A stretch of DNA of 48,043 nucleotides from JAFMKE01 sp964655225 (GCA_964655225.1 CAZZMB010000015.1:1-48043), one strand, 5' to 3'. Shown: positions 35,180 through 44,103, counted from the stretch's first letter. Translations and numbers: made by a program. Notes: generated from the letters alone by a model not told the origin.

Positions 35180-36127
35180 TTAAGGGCAACCGCTATTGCT
35201 TGCAACTCCCGCTTCATCTGGACACTTATCATACTTATCTACAATCCCATCTTCGTCACTATCTGGACATCCAGCGAATCGTTTACTCCCTTTCTCATTT
35301 GGGCAAGAATCTTTATCATCTTCAACTCCGTCACCATCCGTATCCAAAACAGGACATCCTTTATTATCTATAGAACCTGATTCTTTAGGACAATTATCTC
35401 TACTGTCACCTAATCCGTCTTCATCACTGTCTGGACAGCCAAATAAATCAGCTGATCCGGCTGAAAAAGGACATTCATCTACTAGATCTGGAACACCGTC
35501 ATTGTCAGAATCACTAATTTTAGTATCGTTTTCTATCCTATTCTTTTCTAGACCTTTTCCAAAATTATAAACTAAAGAAACGGAGTGCTGCGTATAATCA
35601 AAAGAATTATCGAGGTTTATTTTGTAAGTAGTTTGCACATTAATGCTTAGCCAATCTGAGGGACGAAAATTCAAGCCAATGCCAAACGGAACGTATGTAT
35701 TGAAATCATAATCTACAATGCTATTGAATCCAAAACCAGTATGAATGTAGGGTGCAATAACTGCATTTTCTTTAAATATATAGCCGTTATTAAACTTATA
35801 TTCAACACTTAAACCCACATCGTAAATCTGCCTTAACTGGTAAACATCCTCGACAATATCCGGGTATGCAGTTATCGTTGGGAACCAAACTTTTCCAAAG
35901 GTGAAATCAGCCTTGAGGTTAAAAGATGGATTTACATACCTGCCAAGAAAAATTCTTCCCGAACCTTTGTAATTATCAAAATCAAAGTAAGACTTTGTCA
36001 AGGGGCCAGAGAAATCAGTAGCACTTATTCCGCCACCAATTGCCCATCTATGACTTTCGTTTTGTGCAGTCAAAGAGAGTCCCAAAATCAAAGTAAAGAC
36101 TAAGGTTGGTATGATTTTCATTTTCAT
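35180..36127 (-). CDS. Outer-membrane beta-barrel protein with thrombospondin type 3 repeats
   Basis: The 315-residue protein has a signal peptide (about 1-21), an OmpA-like eight-strand barrel (about 25-200, alternating aromatic strands such as SWLSINVQTTYKI-like segments), then four thrombospondin type 3 calcium-binding repeats (DSDNDGVPDLVDECP, DSDEDGLGDSRDNCP, DTDGDGVEDDKDSCP, DSDEDGIVDKYDKCP). In Bacteroidota these repeats normally link the barrel to a C-terminal peptidoglycan-binding OmpA domain. Here the protein stops after the fourth repeat, and no OmpA frame follows. TACTTTTAC lies upstream near 36150, one mismatch from a -7 element. Confidence 0.82.
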   Translation of the reverse strand: MKMKIIPTLVFTLILGLSLTAQNESHRWAIGGGISATDFSGPLTKSYFDFDNYKGSGRIFLGRYVNPSFNLKADFTFGKVWFPTITAYPDIVEDVYQLRQIYDVGLSVEYKFNNGYIFKENAVIAPYIHTGFGFNSIVDYDFNTYVPFGIGLNFRPSDWLSINVQTTYKINLDNSFDYTQHSVSLVYNFGKGLEKNRIENDTKISDSDNDGVPDLVDECPFSAGSADLFGCPDSDEDGLGDSRDNCPKESGSIDNKGCPVLDTDGDGVEDDKDSCPNEKGSKRFAGCPDSDEDGIVDKYDKCPDEAGVASNSGCP

Positions 36128-36193
36128 TATTTTTTCACTTTTTATTACTACGTAAAAGTAACATATTTATTTTGATAGAGATGTTAATATATC

Positions 36194-36520
36194 CTATAAT
36201 AACTTATTATTAGACTGGTGTCTGTCCTTATCCCTATTGGTTTTCTTCAGTATATTTTCCCTCAGGGCATCCTCTAGATTGACATTGGTTTGATTCGCTA
36301 AACAAAGGAGAACAAATAGAACATCAGCCATTTCATCCGCCAAGGATTCATCACTTTCACCTGATTTAAAAGACTGTTCTCCAAATTTTCTTGAAAAAAT
36401 GCGAGCAAGTTCGCCAACCTCTTCCATAAGTACTGCTAAATTAGTCATCTCGTCAAAGTATCGAACGCCGTATTTTTTAATCCACGCGTCTACTTGTTTT
36501 TGTGCATCCTTTATCTCCAT
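36194..36520 (-). CDS. MazG-like nucleotide pyrophosphohydrolase
   Basis: From the ATG at 36520 the product is 108 residues (MEIKDAQKQVDAWIKKYG). The frame extends upstream to 36703, but that part overlaps the divergent YdcF gene and has no family similarity. The metal-binding helices are EEVGELAR and ESLADEMADVLF, the ExxE...ExxD pattern of the MazG-like superfamily. Such enzymes hydrolyse non-canonical or excess nucleoside triphosphates. Only 28 bases separate its start from that of the divergent gene. Confidence 0.88.
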   Translation of the reverse strand: MEIKDAQKQVDAWIKKYGVRYFDEMTNLAVLMEEVGELARIFSRKFGEQSFKSGESDESLADEMADVLFVLLCLANQTNVNLEDALRENILKKTNRDKDRHQSNNKLL

Positions 36521-36548
36521 ATTCCAATTTTTGTTGCAAATTAGCAAA

Positions 36549-37163
36549 ATGAAAAGAAAGAGCGCCATCTTTTTACTAGCTTTCCTTGCCATATTGAGCT
36601 TGATGTATGCACTAAGGGTAAATATTTTAAAGGGCTTTGCTGGATTTTTAATCGTGGAGAGTGAATTTGAGCAAGTTGAATATGCTTTCGTATTATCCGG
36701 CAATGCTTTTGACCGAGGAAATAAAGCAGCCGAGCTATATCACCAGGGAAAGGTTGTAACCTTTGTTTGCACTGGCGCAAATATTTCAAATGATATTAAG
36801 TCTTTAGGACTGGACACCTTAGAGAGTGATTTAACTCGCCTTCAATTGCTTAAAAATGGCGTTCCAGAGACCCAAATAATAAACTTTCCGATAGGTACTA
36901 GCACCATGGAAGAGTCTGATTTTATTCTTAGCTATTGTCGGGAAAATCACATTGTAGAGTTAGTAGTTGTCTCGTCAAAATTCCATACCCGTCGAATTCA
37001 TCAGGTTTTTACCGACAAATTTGCTGAACAAGGCATAGGCGTGTTTATTTTGGGTGCTGCAAGTTCTATGTATATCGAAGAAGAATGGTGGGGGAATGAA
37101 TATGGCTTAATCGCTCTAAACAATGAATACCTCAAACAGCTTTATTACTTGATGAAATACTAG
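36549..37163 (+). CDS. YdcF/SanA-type DUF218 membrane-anchored protein
   Basis: The likely start is the ATG at 36549, giving 204 residues with an N-terminal membrane segment (about 5-22). The domain reads YAFVLSGNAFDRGNKAAELYHQGKV (split family motif), VFVCTGAN-type strand, ESDLTRLQLLKNGVPETQI and VSSKFHTRRI, all typical of DUF218. SanA and YdcF relatives affect envelope permeability and may bind nucleotides; enzymatic activity is uncertain. It ends 4 bases into the convergent EEP gene. Confidence 0.85.
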   Translation: MKRKSAIFLLAFLAILSLMYALRVNILKGFAGFLIVESEFEQVEYAFVLSGNAFDRGNKAAELYHQGKVVTFVCTGANISNDIKSLGLDTLESDLTRLQLLKNGVPETQIINFPIGTSTMEESDFILSYCRENHIVELVVVSSKFHTRRIHQVFTDKFAEQGIGVFILGAASSMYIEEEWWGNEYGLIALNNEYLKQLYYLMKY

Positions 37164-38233
37164 TATGTGAATCGTGCTCGAATAGGGTAGTGATCGGATA
37201 ATTCTATTTCACTGACCTTTTCATAAGCATTAATGGTAAACATAGGATGAAAGAGTGAGAAATCAATTCGTAAAAATGGTGTGGGGTTCACATAAGTTTT
37301 CCCAAAACCAATACCTTTTTCAATAAAGGCATCTTGCATACCTTGGCTTAAGGTTTTATAGGCATAGGAAACAGGCGTATCATTAAAATCGCCGCAGATA
37401 ATTGTTGGATAAGGGCTTTGAGCCTTACTTTCCATGACCTGCTGCACTTGTTCTGCCCTATTCATGTATCCGGTCTTTAACTTGTTTACAATATTCATAG
37501 CAGAGTAACCCGACTCTTGCTCATTTATATTGTCAAGGAAATTGTAATCCTCTTCGGAAAACTGATTACTTTGAAAATGGACATTATACACTCTTGCCGC
37601 TTGCGTCGCACTTAAGGCTATATCGACATACATGCAGGTGTTTAAGCGAGTACCCTTTTTAAAAGTGAGTTTGCCAGTATCTATGATTTTATAGTCAGAA
37701 AAAATGATCATTCCCCAGTGCCTATTTCCATTAATCGAGTAGGTTTCAGCAAAATAATGATACTTATAATTTAAATTATTTTTGATTTCTTTTAGGTTGG
37801 TAAATTTACCCTTATCCTCTGTATAAAATTCTTGAAGACATAAGATATTTGGCCTTTCTTCTCCCAATATCTCTAACATTTCCTTGCGCGAATTCTCATT
37901 ACCACTCCAATTATACAAGTCGAAGTTTTTTACATTCCAACTTATTAAACTGATTTCGTTTAATGTTTCTGAAGGTATAGATACTTGAAAGCTAGCCTCA
38001 TTGCTAGACCAAGTGAGCATCAAGGCAAAAAGGGAGAGCAAGGAAACTGCTTTTAGTTTGCCAAACAACCAAAACAAAGCAAAAAACACGCAATTGATCA
38101 AAATGAGGGGATAAACTAAGCCAAGAAAGGCAAATGGCCAAAAATCAAGTGGATTAATACCTGAGCTAAAATGAATAAAAACTAAGGTAGACAATGCCAA
38201 CACATTCAATAAAATAGCCAAATTTCTGAACAT
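37160..38233 (-). CDS. Membrane-anchored endonuclease/exonuclease/phosphatase (EEP) family protein
   Basis: The 357-residue protein has three N-terminal membrane segments (about 5-22, 33-55 and 62-80) followed by an EEP domain (about 98-357). Catalytic motifs are complete: SWNVKNFD, CLQEF, the metal/catalytic GDFNDTP and the terminal SDHYPI. The domain would face the periplasm. Family members cleave phosphodiesters in DNA, RNA or lipids; the target is not evident. It follows the upstream rhomboid gene by 11 bases in a likely operon of three minus-strand genes. Confidence 0.88.
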   Translation of the reverse strand: MFRNLAILLNVLALSTLVFIHFSSGINPLDFWPFAFLGLVYPLILINCVFFALFWLFGKLKAVSLLSLFALMLTWSSNEASFQVSIPSETLNEISLISWNVKNFDLYNWSGNENSRKEMLEILGEERPNILCLQEFYTEDKGKFTNLKEIKNNLNYKYHYFAETYSINGNRHWGMIIFSDYKIIDTGKLTFKKGTRLNTCMYVDIALSATQAARVYNVHFQSNQFSEEDYNFLDNINEQESGYSAMNIVNKLKTGYMNRAEQVQQVMESKAQSPYPTIICGDFNDTPVSYAYKTLSQGMQDAFIEKGIGFGKTYVNPTPFLRIDFSLFHPMFTINAYEKVSEIELSDHYPIRARFTY

Positions 38234-38244
38234 AACTCGGAGGG

Positions 38245-39141
38245 TTAAGGTTTTTTACTTGCTTGAAACAAGAAGTCTTTTTCACTTTTACTCAAACTTT
38301 CATAGCCATTAGTAGAAATTTTATCTAATATCGCATCTATTTTTTTTTGCTTATTTTCTTGGGAATTTCTTTTTTTTACGGGATTAGGGTTCACAAAAGT
38401 AACTCTGGGTTGAGGTTTTTTGTTAAACAGAGATACGAGCATATTTACAGCATTGTTGAACGGCTTGCTCAGTGATACGTTTAAAGAATCCAAGAACATC
38501 ACACCCACGCCAAATGCAATTCCCGCTAGGTGAATGAGCCCTGGACCAGCGCCTTCAATGTTGCCGAGGTTAAGTAGGTTAAGAACAGCAAAGCCAAGCG
38601 CAAGCCATTTTAACTTCACATCGAAAACGAGAAAAAATTTAACAGGATAATCTGGCCGTAGAAAGGCAACTGCGCCCATCAAGGCCATAATCGAAGCTGA
38701 AGCACCACTAATGGGGCTGTCCATCATAGGAAAAAGATCTAGCGAATGGAATAAAACAAAAACAACTCCTCCAAAGATGCCCCCCAGAAAATAAATGGGT
38801 AGGACTTGTTTAAACCCTTTTATGGAAATCAACATCTTACCAAAAAAGAAGAGTAACATGACATTTACAAGCACGTGCCAGAAACTATCATGGATAAATT
38901 GGTAGCTTATTAAGGTGTATGGTTTATATAAAAATTCGGAAGCCTTAGCTGGAAGAAAAAGCCATTCATTAAAAAAGCTACTTAGGGGTTGATTGGCTAG
39001 CTTTAAAAGCCATTCAAGGATGGCGATAATTTTTAGTAGCAGATAGATACCAATATTAACAAATATTAGTTTTATAACAATATCTCCAGAGCGAAATTGA
39101 TTCTTTAAAAAGTGATTAACTTGATCTGCGGTGATATTCAT
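38245..39141 (-). CDS. Rhomboid intramembrane serine protease with C-terminal extension
   Basis: The 298-residue protein has about six membrane segments with catalytic Ser148 (SGASAS) and His204 (IHLAGIAFG), plus the N-terminal region HDSFWHVLVNV. Residues about 235-298 form a soluble, charged tail (QKKIDAILDKISTNGYESLS and EKDFLFQASK) that I know from Bacteroidota rhomboids (DUF6576-like, from memory). It starts directly after the second rhomboid gene with no spacer. Substrates are unknown. Confidence 0.92.
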   Translation of the reverse strand: MNITADQVNHFLKNQFRSGDIVIKLIFVNIGIYLLLKIIAILEWLLKLANQPLSSFFNEWLFLPAKASEFLYKPYTLISYQFIHDSFWHVLVNVMLLFFFGKMLISIKGFKQVLPIYFLGGIFGGVVFVLFHSLDLFPMMDSPISGASASIMALMGAVAFLRPDYPVKFFLVFDVKLKWLALGFAVLNLLNLGNIEGAGPGLIHLAGIAFGVGVMFLDSLNVSLSKPFNNAVNMLVSLFNKKPQPRVTFVNPNPVKKRNSQENKQKKIDAILDKISTNGYESLSKSEKDFLFQASKKP

Positions 39142-39807
39142 TTAGAAAAAATTAGTACTAGTTTTTTGCCAATATTTAACTAACAAGAAGCCCGAAAGCG
39201 CTCCAGTTACATGAGCGAAGTGAGCGATATTGTCTCCACCAAACGATTTAAAACTTAGAAAAAGTTCAATGCCGATGTAGATAAGCACAAAATGCTTTGC
39301 TTTTAGAGCAATTGGTGGAAAAAGTAGCCGCAATTCTGTGTTTGGGAATAGCATTCCAAATGCAGTTAAAAGACCAAAAACAGCGCCTGAAGCACCTATC
39401 ATAGGGACAAACTGATAAGCATTGAGTGCGCCAGTTGTATAGGGGAACATCGACCCAAACTGCAAATAATACTCTATTCCACCAATGATATTGTACAATA
39501 TAGCAGCCACAGTACCCGTCACAAAATAGAAAATGACAAATCTTTTTGGCCCCCAAACTTTTTCTAATACCGTCCCAAATAAATACAAGGCATACATGTT
39601 AAAGAAGATATGCATGAAACTACCATGCATAAAAAAATGAGTGATTAGCTGCCAAGGTTGAAAGAACGGTGCGTCAAAATACCAGAGCGCTAAGACAGGA
39701 AAAAATTTATTGAGAGGAGACGCCCCCATGCAAAAAAGAACGAAAAAGATGACGTTGGCTATGATTAAATGTTTAACCACTTCACTTTGGTGTAAGGAAC
39801 TACTCAT
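39142..39807 (-). CDS. Rhomboid intramembrane serine protease (compact form)
   Basis: The 221-residue protein contains only the six-segment rhomboid core, with HGSFMHIFFNMYAL, catalytic Ser140 (IGASGAVFG) and His199 (FAHVTGALSG). It lacks the C-terminal tail of the neighbour at 38245-39141. The two genes touch (stop then start with no spacer), so they are cotranscribed; this looks like an old duplication, since the two differ well beyond the core. Confidence 0.93.
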   Translation of the reverse strand: MSSSLHQSEVVKHLIIANVIFFVLFCMGASPLNKFFPVLALWYFDAPFFQPWQLITHFFMHGSFMHIFFNMYALYLFGTVLEKVWGPKRFVIFYFVTGTVAAILYNIIGGIEYYLQFGSMFPYTTGALNAYQFVPMIGASGAVFGLLTAFGMLFPNTELRLLFPPIALKAKHFVLIYIGIELFLSFKSFGGDNIAHFAHVTGALSGFLLVKYWQKTSTNFF

Positions 39808-39870
39808 CTTGCGAAGATAAGCAGCAATTTATTCCGATTAAAACATAAGTGGCCTTAAAGCCTGATAAAA

Positions 39871-40521
39871 TTAAAATAATATAAAACCTATAAGAACTTG
39901 CGCAATACCGATCGTAAAACCAAGGAAAGCGCCTACCCATTCTATGAAAATAAATTCGTCGGCTAGGATACTCCAAATAATTTTCTCCAATCTTTTGCTT
40001 GACAATTGTTTAACTTTTAGGGCAACTATACCTTCAATGTCCAAGCTTTTTTCAAATTGGCTCACTTGGGCTTGCAGCATAGACGGGATGACTTGGTCTA
40101 CCTCATTTAGAATTTCTTCTTGAATACGAAGCTTTGCTTTATTGGGGAGTAATTTAGCAACCAAAGGATATTTTTGCACGAAGGTTAGATCAAAATAATT
40201 GGCTAAAATCTTTCCAATATTGAGCTTGATTTTATTCAAATTTTGCTCACTTCCTATGTGTTTAAATATTTCTTCAGAGGCAAGCAGCTCAGTTGCTACA
40301 AGTTGTCCAATTTTGGCGGCCACTGTTGCCTGCCGTTTAGGAAAGACTCCTTGAAATTCCATTCCTAAGATAGCGATAGGATCTCTCGGATGAAACAGCA
40401 TTTTAACTGCCAAGAAATTCGTAAACCATCCTATACTACCACCAATAAATGGTAAAGCAATAGCAACAATAATATTGATGGAATTTAAAATCAAGACTTC
40501 GTTATTTCTGCATAAATACAA
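39871..40521 (-). CDS. DUF445 family membrane protein
   Basis: The product is up to 216 residues. The family signature is GWFTNFLAVKMLFHPRDP and FPKRQATVAAKIGQLVA; a membrane segment lies at each end (about 13-30 and 193-215) around a helical domain, as in YheB-like DUF445 proteins. The frame has no ATG at its head: the first possible start is TTG at 40521, and another TTG about ten codons later is equally good. Function unknown; some family members act in envelope stress. Confidence 0.85.
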   Translation of the reverse strand: MYLCRNNEVLILNSINIIVAIALPFIGGSIGWFTNFLAVKMLFHPRDPIAILGMEFQGVFPKRQATVAAKIGQLVATELLASEEIFKHIGSEQNLNKIKLNIGKILANYFDLTFVQKYPLVAKLLPNKAKLRIQEEILNEVDQVIPSMLQAQVSQFEKSLDIEGIVALKVKQLSSKRLEKIIWSILADEFIFIEWVGAFLGFTIGIAQVLIGFILF

Positions 40522-40570
40522 TTATTTATAAACATCATTACTTAGAATAGGCTTTAATTATTTAACTTTG

Positions 40571-40810
40571 ATGAAAATTCAAAAAATGGCAAAAGTTTTA
40601 GGTGCAATATTGACGATTATTGGAGGGTTAGCCTCTTTAGGTGTTTTCTTTTTGTATTTAAATAGTTCAGCGGTATTACCATACAATCCTGCAGATGGCT
40701 CGAAAGGTATTTTAGATGTAGGACTTGCCTTACCGTTCATTTTGTTTGGGTTAATTCTTCTTGCCGGGATACTAATGCTAAAATTTAGTTCAGAACCTGA
40801 GGTTAAATAA
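40571..40810 (+). CDS. Small two-span membrane protein of unknown function
   Basis: The 79-residue product has two membrane segments (about 8-28 and 50-71) with a short polar loop (SSAVLPYNPADGSKG) between them. The ATG at 40571 follows directly after an in-frame TTG. I do not recognise a family. It is divergent from DUF445 and has a separate 361-base spacer before the next gene. Confidence 0.6.
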   Translation: MKIQKMAKVLGAILTIIGGLASLGVFFLYLNSSAVLPYNPADGSKGILDVGLALPFILFGLILLAGILMLKFSSEPEVK

Positions 40811-41171
40811 TTAATACTGAAGCCGAAGTTTAAACCTTTACCATATTTGGCCTCGTAAAAAGACAGGGGAAACCTGCTTTATTTTTACTATCACACCATT
40901 CTTTCCATGTATAGATAAGGGTCCAAATGCTTTGCATTTAGATATACTTGCGAACATTGAAGGTGATTTACGTGATAACATCACCGAAATTGGTGCTGAT
41001 GAGTTGTATGATATAAGCTCAAAAAAAGACATGAGCCAAATTCATTTTGCTCAAAAAAGATAATTAATTATTCCTTGCTGTTTTAATGCATGTTCCATCT
41101 GGGCAAGCTCTTTTTTTACCTAATATGACAAAAACAACGAACTTTATCAGCATATTTGTGACAGATTATTG
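40811..41171. other. Spacer with a start-less coding-like frame
   Basis: This 361-base stretch lies between the small membrane protein and the EEP-family gene. Its first part holds the open frame at 40821-41063 (listed separately). The rest, 41064-41171, is A/T-rich and presumably contains the promoter of the EEP gene, though no good TAnnTTTG is visible. Confidence 0.5.
40821..41063 (+). pseudogene. Possible gene remnant: 80-codon frame without a usable start
   Basis: After a TGA at 40818-40820 the plus frame stays open to TAA at 41061-41063. The later part reads like a normal soluble protein (PCIDKGPNALHLDILANIE, DLRDNITEIGADELYDIS, DMSQIHFAQKR) and its codons look coding. There is no ATG, GTG or plausible TTG until the Met eleven codons before the stop. 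It may be the 3' end of a decayed gene or a gene with an ATT start. I do not recognise the family. Confidence 0.3.
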
Positions 41172-42251
41172 ATGATGAAGAACCTTAAACCAATGAACAT
41201 TTTGTCTCTACTGTTGATACCCGCGTTAGCTTACGGCTTATACGTGATTGCTGTTTTGACCTTCGGTACTTTAAATGATTATCAACCGGAAGAAAAAATT
41301 GACATTGCAGGTGAAAATGAAACGGATGCATTGGCGAGTGATAGTGCTATCTTAAGCCTTATGACATGGAATATTGGCTATGGAGGTTTAGGTGCACAAA
41401 GTGATTTTTTCTTGGATGGAGGAATGATGGTCCGCCCTTCTAAAGATATTAGCGAAGCATATAAAGCAGGAATACTAAATACTATTGCGGCGCATGAGGA
41501 GGTGGATTTCTTATTGCTTCAAGAAGTGGATGTCCGGGCTAAGCGAAGCTATTTCGTTAATCAGTTTCTTAGTATTGGAGAAGTATTACCCAATTATACC
41601 CGCGCACATGCATTAAATTTTAATGTTAAATTTGTTCCTAAACCATTCCTTAGTTTTGCTCCTATTGGAAAGGTGCAGAGTGGTTTAGCGACTTACAGTA
41701 GGTTTAATGTTTCAGCCAATACCAGGCACCAATTTCCAGGCAGTTATGGCTGGCCTACAAAAGCATTCCATCTAGATAGATGCCTATTAGAATCTCGTGT
41801 TCCATTGCCTAACGGGAAGGAGTTGATAATTATTAATTCGCACAATTCGGCTTACGACGGAGGTAAACTGAAACCACAAGAAATGGAATATTTGAAGGCT
41901 CATTTGCTTGCAGAATATGAAAAAGGAAACTACGTCGTGGTTGGGGCTGACTGGAATCAGTGTCCACCTAACTTCGATTATGACAGCTTTAGCAAAGGCA
42001 ATTCGGAAGACTATTATCAAGATAATATAGATGAAAGCTTCATGCCCGAAGGCTGGCAATGGGTTTATGATGGTACAGTAGCTACGAATAGGAAATTAAA
42101 CAAAACGTATAAGGAAGGGACTACTTTTACAACATTGATTGACTTTTTCTTGTTATCTCCCAACTTGAGCCTTTTGAAAGTAGAGGGGGTTTCCCTAAAT
42201 TTTAAATACTCAGACCACCAACCGGTCAAAATTAAAATTCAATTGCAATAA
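41172..42251 (+). CDS. Endonuclease/exonuclease/phosphatase family protein
   Basis: The 359-residue protein has one N-terminal membrane segment (about 9-30) and an EEP domain with MTWNIGYGG, LLLQEVD, VVVGADWNQ and YSDHQPVKI, all four expected motifs. It differs from the EEP gene at 37160 in having one rather than three membrane segments and an insert FFLDGGMMVRPSKD after motif 1. ATGs at 41172 and 41175 are alternatives. It ends one base before ctlX, suggesting cotranscription. Confidence 0.88.
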   Translation: MMKNLKPMNILSLLLIPALAYGLYVIAVLTFGTLNDYQPEEKIDIAGENETDALASDSAILSLMTWNIGYGGLGAQSDFFLDGGMMVRPSKDISEAYKAGILNTIAAHEEVDFLLLQEVDVRAKRSYFVNQFLSIGEVLPNYTRAHALNFNVKFVPKPFLSFAPIGKVQSGLATYSRFNVSANTRHQFPGSYGWPTKAFHLDRCLLESRVPLPNGKELIIINSHNSAYDGGKLKPQEMEYLKAHLLAEYEKGNYVVVGADWNQCPPNFDYDSFSKGNSEDYYQDNIDESFMPEGWQWVYDGTVATNRKLNKTYKEGTTFTTLIDFFLLSPNLSLLKVEGVSLNFKYSDHQPVKIKIQLQ

Positions 42252-42252
42252 A

Positions 42253-43179
42253 ATGAATCAATGTGCATCAAACTTGCTGATGATAAGGCCCGCAAGTTTT
42301 CAATACAATCTTCAGACGGCGGAAAGTAACGACTATCAAACTAAAACTTTATTAAGCAAAGAAGAAGCCATAGCAAAAGCACAAGCTGAGTTTGACGCCA
42401 TGGTTGAAATACTTGAACAGAATGAGATTAGTGTTTGGGTTGTAGAAGATACAGCTGAACCTGAAAAACCCGATGCGGTTTTTCCAAATAATTGGATCAG
42501 CATGCACCAAAATGGAGACATTTATCTGTTTCCGATGAAAACCCCCAATCGCAGTGCCGAAAGAAGAGCGGATATTATAAGCTTTATCCAAGATAATTTT
42601 GAGGTGAATGAAGTCTTTGATTGGAGCCATTTCGAAAAAGATGCTTTGGCATTAGAAGGAACTGGAAGCATGATATTTGACCACATAAACCGTAAGATTT
42701 ATGCTTGTATATCACCACGAACAAGTGAGAAACTCTTCATCAAATTTTGTAAAGAGTTGGAGTATGAGCCAGTAGTTTTCAATGCTTTTAAACGAAATGG
42801 AGCAGCGCAATATCACACGAATGTAGTGATGTGTATTGGCGAGGATTTTGCTGTTGTATGCTTGGATGCGATTACCAATAAAGCAGAGAAAACTGAGGTT
42901 AAGAACTCCTTATTAGCAGGTGGATTTGAGATTATTGAAATTACACAAGAGCAGTTAGAAGAGCATTACGCTGGCAACATGCTTCAAGTGTATAATGAGA
43001 AACGATTATCTTATTTAGTGATGAGTGAGCGAGCATTTAAATGCTTGACAACGCATCAAATTAACCAAATAGAGGCGCATACTGAGATTATTGCTGTTCC
43101 TATATACTTCATTGAAGAAGTAGGTGGGGGAAGTGCTCGATGCATGATGGCCGAAATCTTTATCGAAGAGAATATCTAG
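42253..43179 (+). CDS. ctlX: Citrulline utilization hydrolase CtlX (amidinotransferase fold)
   Basis: The 308-residue protein belongs to the guanidine-modifying enzyme superfamily. Visible catalytic residues are Glu135 (LEGTGSMIFD), His188 (QYHTNVV) and the nucleophile Cys297 (GGGSARCMMAEIF). VFPNNWISMHQNG is a strong family motif. Length and motifs fit CtlX, which hydrolyses citrulline to ornithine in Francisella and Bacteroidota. No arginine or ornithine genes are adjacent. It starts one base after the EEP gene and shares a small palindrome with the convergent DUF58 gene end. Confidence 0.9.
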   Translation: MNQCASNLLMIRPASFQYNLQTAESNDYQTKTLLSKEEAIAKAQAEFDAMVEILEQNEISVWVVEDTAEPEKPDAVFPNNWISMHQNGDIYLFPMKTPNRSAERRADIISFIQDNFEVNEVFDWSHFEKDALALEGTGSMIFDHINRKIYACISPRTSEKLFIKFCKELEYEPVVFNAFKRNGAAQYHTNVVMCIGEDFAVVCLDAITNKAEKTEVKNSLLAGGFEIIEITQEQLEEHYAGNMLQVYNEKRLSYLVMSERAFKCLTTHQINQIEAHTEIIAVPIYFIEEVGGGSARCMMAEIFIEENI

Positions 43180-43199
43180 TGGTATAATAAATTATACCA
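43180..43199. terminator. A/T-rich palindrome at the ends of ctlX and the DUF58 gene
   Basis: TGGTATAAT, AA, ATTATACCA forms a perfect 9-bp inverted repeat directly after the ctlX stop and over the last codons of the DUF58 gene. It may act as a weak bidirectional terminator, though no T run follows and the loop is very short. Confidence 0.35.
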
Positions 43200-44103
43200 T
43201 TTTGCTCCGTTTCAAAAGGTAGGGCGTTAAAACCTGATTGAACGGCTTGTTAATGTCTGCAGCTACAAAATCTATTTTGTACTGAGCACATTTTAGCTTA
43301 AGCGCTTTTTCATAAGCTTGCATATGTTCGGTATACTTTGCTTTCACCTCATTGGCATGAAGTTTAACTTCTGCGCCATTTTCCATATCGACAAATAAAT
43401 ATGGGCGATTATCAAAATCAAAATTAATTTCATGCTTGCGGTCTACTACGTGAAAAAGGATTACTTCGTGCTTGTTGTGCTTCAAATGTTGCAACGCGGC
43501 AAAAATATCTTCGCTATTCTCTTGTTGCATCATATCACTGAAGACAATAACCAATGACCGTTTATGGATTTGATCGGCTATAGCATGCAAGCAAGAAGCA
43601 GCTTCGGTGGTTGTATTCAATTTTTCATTGGCTAGTAGTTTTTCCATTTCGTGATACAAGCCATTGATGTGCACGACATTGGATTTAGCTTTTGTGATAA
43701 GATCTACTTTATGAGAAAATAAAGCAAGCCCTGTAGCATCTCTTTGTTTACGAAACAATTCAATTAGTCCTGCGGCGGATAATACGGAGAAATTTAGTTT
43801 ATTGATGATATCCTCTTTGCTAGGGTAATACATGGACGAAGATGTGTCTATTATCACATGGCAGCGTAAATTGGTTTCTTCATCATATCGTTTGGTAAAA
43901 AGCTTATCTGTTCGCGCATATACTTTCCAATCAATATTCTTAGTAGATTCCCCAGGGTTGTAAAGCCTGTGCTCTGCAAATTCTACAGAAAAACCGTGAA
44001 ATGGACTTTTGTGCAAACCTACAATAAAGCCTTCAACAACCTGTTTAGCCATAAACTCTAGGTTCTTAATTTGCTGTACTTCCTTAAGTTCGAATAAAGC
44101 CAT
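43192..44103 (-). CDS. DUF58 domain protein
   Basis: The preferred ATG at 44103 gives 303 residues (MALFELKEVQQIKNLEF); an upstream in-frame start at 44142 runs into the trxA terminator. The DUF58 signature is EFAEHRLYNPGESTKNIDW followed by ARTDKLFTKRYDEE. A VWA-like fold follows with DTSSSM (MIDAS-like) and VFSDMMQQ. DUF58 proteins usually work with MoxR AAA+ ATPases, but none is adjacent here. It is cytosolic, with no membrane segments. Confidence 0.88.
   Translation of the reverse strand: MALFELKEVQQIKNLEFMAKQVVEGFIVGLHKSPFHGFSVEFAEHRLYNPGESTKNIDWKVYARTDKLFTKRYDEETNLRCHVIIDTSSSMYYPSKEDIINKLNFSVLSAAGLIELFRKQRDATGLALFSHKVDLITKAKSNVVHINGLYHEMEKLLANEKLNTTTEAASCLHAIADQIHKRSLVIVFSDMMQQENSEDIFAALQHLKHNKHEVILFHVVDRKHEINFDFDNRPYLFVDMENGAEVKLHANEVKAKYTEHMQAYEKALKLKCAQYKIDFVAADINKPFNQVLTPYLLKRSKMV

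Noticed and set aside
39266..39556. 96-codon minus-strand frame inside the compact rhomboid gene
   Set aside because: It lies in another frame within a gene whose catalytic motifs are intact, and its translation has odd Cys and Trp content.
40838..41032. 64-codon minus-strand frame
   Set aside because: It is the antisense of the more coding-like plus frame at 40821-41063 and has no family features.
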